A stretch of 12,407 nucleotides of DNA, from the NCBI GenBank assembly GCA_024196135.1, contig JAMQCK010001068.1, forward strand, positions 1 to 12,407, written 5' to 3'. Position numbers and translations under genes: made by a program. The notes under the pieces are model-generated. The model was given only the letters and a program-made list of their open reading frames with translations, had not been told where the DNA came from and made no database searches. Numbering within the stretch: the stretch's first letter is position 1; each line of letters begins with the position of its first letter. This DNA is from Pleurotus ostreatus/Saccharomyces cerevisiae fusant. Lineage: Eukaryota > Opisthokonta. This document shows positions 1-8,923 of the stretch, piece by piece.

Positions 1-139
1 CAGGCAAACAGGGTAGGGGTCTCTTAGATGTGATGTGGGGCAGGAGACCTGTACCTAGTAGACCCCAGAACCTGCAGGTTGGCAGGAGGTCTGTCTCTAT
101 CTCATGGTCACTAATCTTCAGTAACCTTATATAAGCTTA
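1..139. other. Left flank, no gene seen
   Basis: No splice-consistent or conserved reading frame is seen. The segment contains short repeats of AGGAGACCTG / AGGAGGTCTG type, loosely related to the minisatellite that follows. It is host DNA outside the element. Confidence 0.5.
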
Positions 140-388
140 TTGCGGTCTACCCAACAGGTCTTCCTGCTGCTTTGGCTATGATAGGTCTTTGGTTACTGAT
201 AGGGTTGTTACAACTGATTTCAACAGGTGCACCTTTCTTGAAGCCCACCTTTACAGGTGTATCTGCTTGCATGCACAACCCGACAGACGTACCTGTGCTT
301 ACCCTTAGCTCAGCAGGTGTGCCTTCTTGCTGTGCACTGCACCACAGGTGTGCCTGCTCACTCCCTCTATCTCAACAGGTGCGCCTTC
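140..388 (+). repeat. Degenerate ~30-bp minisatellite, left flank
   Basis: About seven imperfect tandem units can be aligned on a core AACAGGTGTGCCTTCTTGCT, at roughly 27-31 bp spacing. Cores include AACAGGTCTTCCTGCTGCT (about 153), CAACAGGTGCACC (about 222), TTACAGGTGTATCTGC (about 251), CAGCAGGTGTGCCTTCTTGC (311-330), CCACAGGTGTGCCTGC (about 342) and CAACAGGTGCGCCTTC (about 373). The same family occurs to the right of the transposon at 11745-11857. A long open frame across this stretch (172-588) is a repeat artefact. Confidence 0.7.
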
Positions 389-648
389 CCCTATTGCGGG
401 CACTGTGTATAGCCCGCGCGGGATCTCCCGCGGCGTATACTCAGGGGACGCGTAGTGGTTGCCTCTGGCGAGAGGCGAGTATTCGTCAGGTGCAACACCT
501 GGCCAATACCCAAACCCGTCTGCAGCAACTGCAGGCAGGTCTACTCTCGTCTTGCGCGAGACTCTCGGGTCGAGCACGGGACGATTAGGGTAGGAGGCAA
601 AAGGTGATAATATTCGTAATAGTGGTACGCGAGTCGTAATACATAAAT
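389..648. other. Flanking spacer up to the insertion point, no gene seen
   Basis: GC-rich sequence with a small imperfect palindrome around 418-433 (GCGGGATCTCCCGC). It becomes AT-rich over the last ~50 bp, where the element inserted (ATACATAAAT). No supported coding region. Confidence 0.5.
646..648. repeat. Target-site duplication, left copy (AAT)
   Basis: AAT lies immediately before CACTG and is repeated immediately after CAGTG on the right. Three base pairs is the duplication length expected for CACTA insertion. Confidence 0.85.
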
Positions 649-665
649 CACTGCGTTTTCGGCCC
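649..665 (+). repeat. Left terminal inverted repeat of the CACTA element
   Basis: CACTGCGTTTTCGGCCC. The CACTG start is the CACTA-superfamily terminal signature. It pairs with 11563-11579 in inverted orientation with mismatches only at positions 12 and 15. Confidence 0.93.
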
Positions 666-920
666 GCGTAACGGGCGATGTAACATGCGTCGCGCACAAC
701 ACGTGCACCGCCTGTACCAAGCATGTACCACAACCCCGCCGGTACCCTGGATGTATTCCTCCTTGTGCGAACGCTCACGCCGCCCACCCGAGTAACTTCT
801 TTGTATCCTGAGTTGTCCGCCCAATGGTACATCCGGTTTACTTCGAACTTTCGTGATATAGCGCTTGTCAAGCCAGCGACGCTCCTGCGATCGTTCACCA
901 CTTCCCCTCCGTACGTCCTC
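666..920. promoter_or_regulatory. Left subterminal region with accessory-protein-type repeat motifs
   Basis: The segment contains a 16-mer GATGTAACATGCGTCG (677-692) found again, in the same orientation, at 11350-11365. It also has short motifs CCTGTACCAAG (about 712), GCATGTACCA (721-730), CCGGTACCCTGGATGTA (about 739) and TGGTACATCCGG (about 824). Related GTAC-centred motifs are dense at the right end. In plant CACTA elements, similar subterminal motifs bind the TnpA protein; that role here is inference. The region also precedes the first gene and may contain its promoter. Short open frames here overlap the motifs and I do not call them genes. Confidence 0.6.
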
Positions 921-1799
921 ATGCAACGAGAGCTCACTTGTAGACCTCCACGACCTCCTACCGATGGGATCGACTCTCTTCGACCGATCAATCCTTTCCT
1001 GTATCACAAATGGACCCGTCTCTCCACATCTCGCGTGCCCGGCGTGCCGCAAACGGTTCTCTACGAACGCGAGGCCAACTGGCATGAGCGTCGCTTGGAG
1101 GCATCCCATGTGCCCACCAACATGGACAGGCTGATGCAAGAGAATATGAGCGCCAACCCTCAAGCAAACATCGAGATTCTGCACGACCAAGCCCTTTGCG
1201 AAGTGTATCGCGGGTACTACGAAGTGCGTTGTATTGTAGCGATGGGCTAGCTTCATTTACAAACTACTTGCCACAGGAGGAACTACCGAAGGATGATATC
1301 TTCATTCCCACCCGCATCCACGCCCTGTTCCTTGTTGTCCATCTTCATCCACACGCTCCGGACGACTCTCCGTTCCCTGCACATCTCAAAAGCCCGAAGA
1401 TCATCCTCGAAGAGTGGGATGGCCCTCGTCGGTCTTCAGAGGCCCCCGACTGGTGCATTTCCCTCGATCTGGGGGAGCGATACAAGTTCGCACAGCCTTT
1501 GGCCGCCGTATTCGACCTCCTGAAGTGCGCATCCAACCGATGGATGAACCGTGAATATGTGTGTTTGCATTCCTCGCATGTAAGTTTGTGGCTATGCTCA
1601 CGATTTGTTCAAGGGCTACTCGGAGCCTATTCGCCAGTGGGTTTGCCATGCAGCCTTGCTTTTTCGTGGAGGCCGTGCGACGCGCGCACGCACGCGCGTT
1701 GTGGGTGAGATGGCAGGTATGGCGGCGGTCGCAGATCTGCCTGATACGCACCGTCGTCGTCATGGCTCCTTATATCGCTTGGTTTGTTTCGAGATTTGA
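921..1799 (+). CDS. Unrecognised spliced gene in the left arm of the transposon
   Basis: I do not recognise this protein. Three blocks with coding character join in phase 0: 921-1223, an intron 1224-1276 (GTGCGT...CACAG, 53 bp), 1277-1558 or 1579, a second intron, then an exon ending at the TGA at 1797-1799. Two versions of intron 2 both keep the frame: 1559-1613 (GTGTGT...AAG, giving about 256 aa) or 1580-1637 (GTAAGT...CCAG, 58 bp); the second has better splice sites. Visible sequence includes EREANWHERRLEASHVPTNM, a segment rich in acidic residues around the first junction (YYEEELPKDDIF), and WMNREY before intron 2. No signal peptide or clear catalytic motif is seen. The start is uncertain; an in-frame ATG also exists at 723. 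It lies upstream of and co-directional with the dioxygenase. It could be an element gene, a captured host gene fragment or a decayed exon set. Confidence 0.5.
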
Positions 1800-2224
1800 C
1801 CATTCATTCTCTCTCTGACAATATCAATGCCACTCTCAGGTTCTCGCGAAGTCGGACGTGAATGTCGAAGAGGGGACAAAGTCGGGCTACAAATATTACT
1901 TTGTTGAATGACCCACATGCATTGATACCTAGATATCTCTTGTTGCAACGTTTTGTTTGACAAACGAGTGCCTGTGCTGTCCATCGTTGTGCTCACAAGC
2001 AGCTTTGTGCATGGGCCGAAATTAATGGTGATTTGTGGCACACGTCACGGACGCGGGGGTTGTGACTGTTCGCGTCCCGCCTTTTTGTCCATGCATTCTT
2101 TGTTGACATACATCACGATCGAGTGCCCGACTTATAAGCTTGCATGGGGGTTCAAAATGCCCACCCTCCTCCCCTCTCTCCTCTACCACCATCTCCTCCA
2201 ACCTAATCAAGGGCTATACCTGAG
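1800..2224 (+). promoter_or_regulatory. Intergenic region and probable promoter/leader of the dioxygenase gene
   Basis: No supported exon in these 425 bp. A TATAA sits at 2133-2137, 88 bp before the ATG at 2225. A strongly pyrimidine-rich stretch (about 2160-2202) lies just upstream of the start, as is common in fungal promoters and leaders. An in-frame TAA at 2204-2206 limits how far the dioxygenase frame can extend upstream. The promoter role is inferred from position and composition only. Confidence 0.4.
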
Positions 2225-4301
2225 ATGGCTTGGAAAGGTACGCCATCGTGCGCATCGATCCTAGACATTGCGGGCGCGCCTTTGCTTGGCTTTCGGGTCG
2301 CGCCTCCCTGCTCGACACGCGCGTTTGAGAGCTCCTTGCACCGGGCATTCGCGGCAGCGTCTCGAGTGGGTAGAACGTGGCCTGGAGGTTTACGCAAGGA
2401 CGCGCCCCATTTCTTCGGTCCGGATTGGCTTGCCACTGACGCTACGCGCCTAGATTTCAGGAGCTTCATGGGCTCCAAACGCCTGCGCTCTGGCGCGCTT
2501 TTTAGTCGCTTCTTCAAAGTACCCAACCCCGACTTTGACCTCGACGCGCTCGGCGAGGCTGCGGTGGAGCATGAGCGGGATGAGCCCGACCCGACGGACG
2601 AACTGCTGGACGGTGGCGGGCCACAGGATGCCGACGATCCCCCTCTGCCGTCCCCCCTCTCGTCGCCCCTCTCATCTGCACCTTCATCGCCGTTGACTTC
2701 CGCCCCTTCCTCTTGCAACAACTCCCGCGCGCCATCCCCCGCCCCCTCGCGCTGCCGCCCTCCTTCACGCCAACGCTCCCCCTCGCACGACAGCTCCCAC
2801 TCAACATCTCTCGCGCCCCTGCCGCAGCCATCGGCAGACGCGTCGCAGGCCCGATCCGCCGCCGCTGGCCTGGATTCGCATGCAGCGGCGCCGGTCCCGT
2901 GCAACGTCAAGGTCTCCGGGCGCAAGCGCCGAAGGCGGGAGCACGGTCATGCCTATCGCCGGAAGAAGCGCAAGGTGGAGGACGCTTTGAACCCCCACCC
3001 TGAACGAAGGCGGCGACATGCTGAGCACGTTATGCACGCGCGTGCCAAGGAGGTCGCATTCGCGCTCAGTTCTGCAGCCGTTACCTCAACGGGCTTCCGC
3101 GGCAAATACGAGAAGGGCACCCAACGTACTTACAAGCTGAGGCAGCTTTTGAAGATGGGCTTTGTATATTTGCCATGGGATGGAAGGTGCGGGCCCCTCA
3201 TTCGCACCGCAGGTGCAAAGCTAACGTCGTTCCAGGGAGACTGTACCCATAGTCGCACCTCAGCCGGTGGAGGTGAACGCACGCGCGGGCGGCTCCGGTC
3301 GCAAGGGCGCCGCTGGGGCCTCTCGCCAACATGCCCCCAGCCCGGCCGCCGCTGCTAGCGAGCATACTATGCGCAACGTTGTCATTGGGGTCCTAGCAGG
3401 ACGGCCGGTTGAGCGGGGGGCTGTACGAAGTGGGCCTCAGCGCGCCCCGCAGCAGTCGTGGGATGCGGTCGCAGACGCCCTGGCAGACGCGATCGAGGGG
3501 CAACGTTCGCGAGCCACGTTCCCTAAGGCAGCGCGCGAACATCGACGCGGTCTATTTGGTGCGCAGGCGCACGGCATCTCTCACGGAGGTGGCCAAATGC
3601 AGCCTGCGAACCTCAAGCATTGCGGCGCTATGGCGGGCGTGCTCGCCTACCTAGTCGGCTTGCAGGAGATGACCCGGGTCGCGCACTTCGCATCATGTAA
3701 GTGACCGCTTTCCATCGTGCGATGGTTTGATGACGATTCCTCAGCCGTCTTCGCCACTTGGGCCCCGATGATGCACGCGTACTATGGGGAGACGCTCCTC
3801 GCCCTCCTGCACAGTGACTCCGACCTTGAGCGCAACTTCGCTGCAAGCGTATGGGCATGCATCACCGTCAACTTCGGGCCACGGACAATCACCTACCCGC
3901 ACCGCGACTATGCCAACTTCTCCGCAGGCTGGTGTGCGATCACTGCACTCGGAAGGTTCAACCCTGACAAGGGTGGCCATCTCGTGCTATGGGAGTGCCG
4001 CACGGTCATTCGCTTCCCCCCGGGCTCGACGGTGCATATCCCCTCCGCCATTCTGACGCATGCCAACACCCAGATCGCTGAGGATGAGACGCGGTATTCG
4101 GTGACTCAGTACAGTGCGGGAGCCCTTTTTCGCTGGGTTGAGCATGGCTTCCAGTTGGATGAGGCATACTTCGCCTCGCTATCGCGGGAGGAAGTTGGGC
4201 GGGATCGAGCGACCACAGCCGGTCGCTGGGCGCGGGCGAGGGCCATGCTCTCTACCCTAGAGGACTTGGCGGCAGCAGCAGAAAAGACAGTTGGGGCATA
4301 G
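2225..4301 (+). CDS. TET/JBP-family 2-oxoglutarate/Fe(II)-dependent DNA base dioxygenase (transposon cargo)
   Basis: Three exons: 2225-3186, 3236-3696, 3745-4301; introns of 49 bp (GTGCGG...CCAG, branch GCTAAC) and 48 bp (GTAAGT...TCAG, branch GATGAC). The product is 659 aa. The start is the first ATG after an in-frame stop. The N-terminal part has a Ser/Pro-rich linker (about residues 140-200) followed by a basic cluster GRKRRRREHGHAYRRKKRK (about 231-250), a likely nuclear localisation signal. Then come GFVYLPWDGRETVPIV across the first junction, VVIGVLAGRP and GISHGGGQ, and after the second junction SSVFATWAPMMHAYY. The catalytic core follows with His527-Arg-Asp529, AITALGRFNP, GGHLVLW, distal His580 and Arg591 (2-oxoglutarate ligand). 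This order is that of fungal TET/JBP enzymes, which oxidise methylated bases in DNA (typically 5-methylcytosine to 5-hydroxymethylcytosine). All iron and cosubstrate residues are present, so it looks catalytically intact. The exact base substrate is not deducible. It ends 256 bp before the transposase. Confidence 0.9.
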
Positions 4302-4557
4302 TTACATAGGTTCTTGGCCTGTAGCATGAGCGGGAGCTGGTCCAATTGAATGCGTTGGCCATAGCCAGGAGAGATTTTCCCACGGTTTTGCAATCCCATT
4401 TCCTGCCCTCAACCTCCGCAATCCGCCCTGCGTGCCCCATCTTCCTTCTTTAGCGGCTACGCCTGAGGCGTGCATCCACTCCTTGCGACTTGTCCTTCCC
4501 ACGTACGCACACCACCAAGGCCGAAGGTGAACTAGCTGTTGTTTTCCTACTCCAACC
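4302..4557 (+). promoter_or_regulatory. Spacer between dioxygenase and transposase genes
   Basis: 256 bp with no supported exon. It must hold the 3' end of the dioxygenase transcript and the promoter of the transposase. I see no clear TATA box; a CT-rich stretch lies around 4491-4503 and 4545-4556. Confidence 0.4.
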
Positions 4558-7500
4558 ATGGCGTACGTATGGTGTACCTTTGCAAAGGCATGGTGCTGAC
4601 ATTATGACCCTAGTATGCGTCGATGTTACTGCAGGTACAAGTACTGCGACGGAGCACCTGTCCCTCGCGGTACTTTTCGTTATCACAACGACCCAACGCG
4701 CATTCGGGCGCCCACAGCGAAATGGTTGGCTGCACACCCGGAGGCTTTGAAGACTCAACTCACGGACAAGTAAGGACCCTATCTTTCTTATGCCGTTCAG
4801 TAAGCTGACCCCTTGCTAGCGCTCCCCAGCCAAGCGGCTCTGGTCCACCTCTGGGAGCGACGGGCCCCGAACTACGGCATCAGTGCGTGACCCATGCTGC
4901 CCCCTTTACACTACTCAGATGTTTCCTTCTAGTATGCGTCCTTCCGAGCTGGCGTCTTCAACCTCTGCACCGGACATCCAGCTGATCTCGCCCTTCCGAT
5001 CGCCTGAAAATGAGCCGCGGACTCCTACCAGCAAGCGCGCCCCACTTCCTGAGGAACCCCTTACACCTCGCCAACGCCGCTTACCCATTCACGACTGCTA
5101 TCTTGAACTGGCATCGCGCGATGCTGCGGAGATCGTGGGGGAGGACTATATGTGTAGCGTCCTCGCCAGCCCCCCGGCCTTTGATCCAGTCGATATCGGC
5201 ACGGTTGATGGAGAATACGGGGGAGAGCAGGATGAAGAGGATGAAAGCGAGGCTGAGGACGGGCATACGGGAGGAGGGGTCGAGGGCGCTCCGGCCGAGG
5301 ACGCACGAGGCGGGTCTTCAAACTCTGGATCTACCTCCCACCACGAGCCACCAGCTGGATGTCGGCACGAGCACCTTGTTGCAGACGACATCTTCCGCTC
5401 GGAGGCAGGCACTGAAGATGCACTGGAGACCGTCCCATTCAATGACTGCCACCCCGCTCTGCTCCTTCTCTACGTCTTGGTCGTCTGGCTTCACACGCAA
5501 TTCAAGGTCCCTTTCCGCGCCTGCAGCGCCATCCTTTCGATATTCTACCACATCATGCTACTGGCGCGCGTGGATCCCGTCATAACGGACGGTGGCTGGA
5601 CGACGTTACCCACGATCTTGAAGCGCCTTGGGGTTGAGCCCAGCTTTCGTGTGCTCCCCCTTTGTCCCTCCTGCAAGGCGCCTCACCCACCTACACAAGA
5701 CAGCAACGCGACATGCCATAGATGCTCAGAGCCTCTATTCTACAGTGTACCGCGCACTTCCCGGCGGACGGCTTCAGGAGGGATCAACAGTGAAACAACG
5801 CGCCCTCGTTTGCAAATGCCACTCAAGTCGATTGAGGCGCAACTTCGCGACATCCTCACCATACCTGGGATTGAAGAAGAGCTCGAGAAGTGGAGGGGCA
5901 CTTCACGCCACCCCGATCTCTATCAGGATAACTTCGATGGACGCATATGCCGGACGCTACCTGCTGCTGATGGCCGGCCCTTTTTCGAGAACCCTTTGCC
6001 TTACGATGTGGCTAGCGAGCTTCGGATAGGCCTGACGCTTGGCGTGGACTGGTACGTGCAACTACGTGTCGCATTCTGCGCAGCTTCTCACTCTGATTGC
6101 AGGTTTTCATACCTTCGCAGCCAAATCACGGCTTCGCATTCATCAGCACCGCTATCCTTCAATATCATCAACTTACCCCCGCACATGAGGTACGCACCTT
6201 GGACGCATACACGTACCGTGTATTAATGAAGTTATAGGTACCGCACGGCCAATCTCCTGCTGTGCGCTCTGCTACCAGGCCCAAAGGAGCAGACAGGAGA
6301 TGAGATTCAGCCCATCATGCGAATCTTTGTAGACGAGCTCCTCCGACTATGGGCGCAGGGCTTCTGGATATTTACGGCGGCGTACCCCTTCGGCCGCCTC
6401 GTGCGGGTCATTCTCGTATGCGTAATCTGCGACAAGCCTGCAGCTCATAAGCTCGGGGGCTTCGGCTCGCACTCCGCCCACTTCTTCTGCACAAAGTGCT
6501 GGATCACGCAAAGGGACAAGGCGACCTCTGCAGCTTTTGAGCATGAGGGTAGGTTCCTCCACCATTTCAGTACGAGCCCCGCCTAACCTCCTCGCCAGGT
6601 TTTCGAGAGCGTACACATGCAGAACAAGTGGATCTCGGCAAGCGATATGCCGGCCTTACAACCGAAGCAGCTCGGAAGCAATTTGTCCACGAGCACGCCT
6701 CTCGCTACTGCGAGTTATCGCGCCTCCCATATTTCGACGTCTGCCGCATGATCGTCATTGATCCTATGCATAATCTGCTGCTTGGTAAGTTCTCATCTCA
6801 GTCACATCGCCACGGCCATCCTCATGCCCGTTCAGGCCTAGCGAAGACGCACTTTTACCATATTTGGATCCAGCTCAAGGTCTTGCGCAAGCGCCGCGAG
6901 CTTCTTCGCTTGCATGCGATACTTGCAAAGGTAAACTGCACAATACATACCGTTCTTCAGCTCACTGATTTATGTTCAGTTCAAGATCCCGTCGTATATG
7001 GGACGTCTGCCTGCCCTCATGGGCGAACCTGCTGGCGGCTCCTTAACAGCTGACCAATGGCTATTAGCAACTACTGTGGTCGCCCCTATTGCCGTGCGTT
7101 CTTTTGGTGCGATGTGCAGCTCTTCGAGGTCGAACTCACACCCATCTCTCAGGTACCACAGATCTGGGACGAGTATTGCGTTGTTGATGGCCCTAGCGCT
7201 GAGGTCGTTCGTCAACGCCGCATAGCGACCATTGCCAAGAATATCGAGGAGAAGAAAGCAGCAGAGCAGGCTGTCAGGGAAGCCAAGAAGGCTGCCAAAG
7301 CCCGCGCAGCAGCAGCAGCGGCAGCAGCTCGCGCCACGGAGGTGAACGAACGCCCGAAGCGCAAGCGGAAAAAGACGGCAAAAGCGCAAGTAAGTGAGCC
7401 GTTGAGGGATCTAACTAGTGCTCACCTACACGTCAGCAAGTCGAAGTTATATTTGACGATGGAGGCCCGGAAGAGCATATACTAGACGCAGGGGCCATAG

Positions 7501-8881
7501 AAGATGAGACGGACCCGTTCGTACCTGATGCCGAGCTACTGGAAGAAGATGAGGATGAGGACGACTCCGGACGCGCACCGAACCTCCACCCCGACGACCC
7601 GTCAAACTTTCTCAAGCTGGCAACTGCGCTCGACCTGCTCATGGCGCGCAACCTACGCAAACAGGATGTTCTGGCTGCAGATGGCATGCTGCGTGCGTAT
7701 TGCAAGGAGCTGATCCATGTACGTCGTTTCAAAGTAACTACAAACTGCGCCGCTTGACTGACACCACCCAGCTCTACGGCCCAGAAGTTATCAAACCGAA
7801 CCACCACTACGCCATGCATACCCTCGAATGCGTCTTGGACTTCGGACCCCTTCACGGCTTTTGGACGTTTCTATTCGAACGCATCAACAAGGTGCTCAAG
7901 AGCTATAATAGCGCAAATCATTCGGGGGGCGAACTCGAGACATCCTTCTTTCGCGAGTTTCATCGCAGTGTACAGCAGGCGCGGGTGGTACGGGAGGTCA
8001 TACGCTTGGAAGGTACTGAATCTGACGCGTTCGTAGGTGGCCAAGCTACGAAAGCATCCAAATCGCTTGTTTGCTAACAGCTTTGACATCATGAGCGCCG
8101 CAACAGCCGATGATCGCGGTACTGTCCAGGCTCTTGCCCGCGAGCTGGATGAACTTCCCAACGCTGGTATGCTACCCGTATCTTCTCTTTCACCCGACTG
8201 ACTGTATTCGAGATAGCGCAAGTTTCGTACTGTCTTCGCGAGGTAGCGATGTATACCTGCAGGGGAGGCTGTACATCCTGGCGCTTCAGCACGTACAAAG
8301 CATCCTGCCATTCCGCGTTCGAGACTGGACCGATCGTACGTATGACGCTCGGCCCCCACTAATGCCTCACGCTTTTGAGCACGACTGGGCAACTGTACGT
8401 GGAAGGCGGTACTGGGCATCGTCGCGAGCCAAGAAGATTGATAACTCACTCGTGCTTGCGTTCTCGGATGGGCAGGTAAGGCTTGGGGAGCTGACCCATG
8501 TTTACTCCCTACCGCAGCCCCATCTAGGCGTGGGTGGTGTGCTTCAATTTGGGCACGTTCGGTGGTTCGTACGTGCCGCCGTCGAAATCTCGGAGTCAGC
8601 CTGGGCAAGCAGGTCAGTTTTGTACTTTGTACTGACGCGCTGTTCTGGCAATATGCTCAATCCCCTCGTAGCTCGCGTCTGGGCGTCGCCTTTTGGGAAC
8701 TTGATGTATTCGAGGGCAACGACGGGATGGGTAGCCTCGTTGCTCTTCCTGCATTGGTCGGCATGGTGGCAAGAGATATTGCCTTTGTTCGGGGCAGGCG
8801 ATGCTGGGTCACAAAGGTGCTGCGTCAGGTACGTCTTCAATCCCTCAATTGCGTAAAACTCTAATCTTCCTGCAGGAGTAG
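4558..8881 (+). CDS. CACTA/Tnp2-type DDE transposase
   Basis: Model of 17 exons, about 1172 aa: 4558-4562, 4614-4769, 4820-4882, 4933-6051, 6103-6189, 6238-6548, 6599-6784, 6836-6930, 6980-7093, 7153-7389, 7437-7718, 7772-8028, 8081-8166, 8213-8475, 8518-8612, 8672-8828, 8876-8881. Introns are 42-59 bp and every junction restores frame. The ATG at 4558 has CCATGG context; starting at 4615 would lose only two residues. The N-terminus has a Cys-rich CYCRYKYC motif (Cys6/8/13), then an acidic disordered stretch, then a zinc-ribbon-like CPSC(319-322)-CHRC(336-339). The transposase core has GLTLGVDW (Asp447), LLPGPKE (489-494), CVIC...CTKC (538-564), DPMHNLLLG (Asp635), a Lys/Ala-rich basic segment, IKPNHHYAMH (892-901) and FWTFLFERINKVLKSYN (Glu921). 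Asp447, Asp635 and Glu921 are my candidates for the DDE triad by analogy with plant Tnp2 (ATDG, DVMH, FER). Weak point: the acceptor at 8212 (CGAG) is needed to keep frame; the better-looking AG at 8216 would lead to a stop. Confidence 0.9.
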
Positions 8882-8923
8882 ATAATGTACACATCGATTT
8901 TTTCTATGAGTAGTTGAAGGTCA
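8882..8923. other. 42-bp gap between convergent gene ends
   Basis: The transposase stop codon ends at 8881 and the opposite-strand gene's stop ends at 8924. Both transcripts must have 3' untranslated regions, so they almost certainly overlap in antisense. Confidence 0.7.

Noticed and set aside
140..388. CRISPR-like regular repeats
   Set aside because: Units of about 30 bp are directly adjacent and degenerate, with no constant spacers, in eukaryotic DNA; this is a minisatellite.
305..1256. Long minus-strand open frames (228 and 202 aa)
   Set aside because: They cross the transposon boundary at 649 or lie opposite the subterminal motifs and the better-supported plus-strand exons, and have no recognisable protein character.
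1675..1702. Alternating CG/CA run (GCGACGCGCGCACGCACGCGC)-like sequence as possible Z-DNA regulatory site
   Set aside because: It is short and sits within a candidate exon; there is nothing else to support a structural role.
2203..2925. 240-aa minus-strand open frame
   Set aside because: It is the antisense shadow of the GC-rich, Ser/Pro-coding first exon of the dioxygenase.
3697..3744. A separate gene starting with MRWFDDD at 3717
   Set aside because: That ATG lies inside a 48-bp intron with GTAAGT and CCTCAG ends; splicing gives the family-like junction SSVFATWAP.
7871..8608. 245-aa minus-strand open frame
   Set aside because: It lies opposite conserved transposase exons 12-15, whose family motifs are clear on the plus strand.
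4558..8881. KDZ or Plavaka-type transposase
   Set aside because: The LPGPKE, DPMHNLLLG and KPNHHYAMH...FER motifs, CACTG ends and 3-bp duplication fit CACTA/Tnp2. I considered KDZ because TET/JBP genes are usually linked to it.
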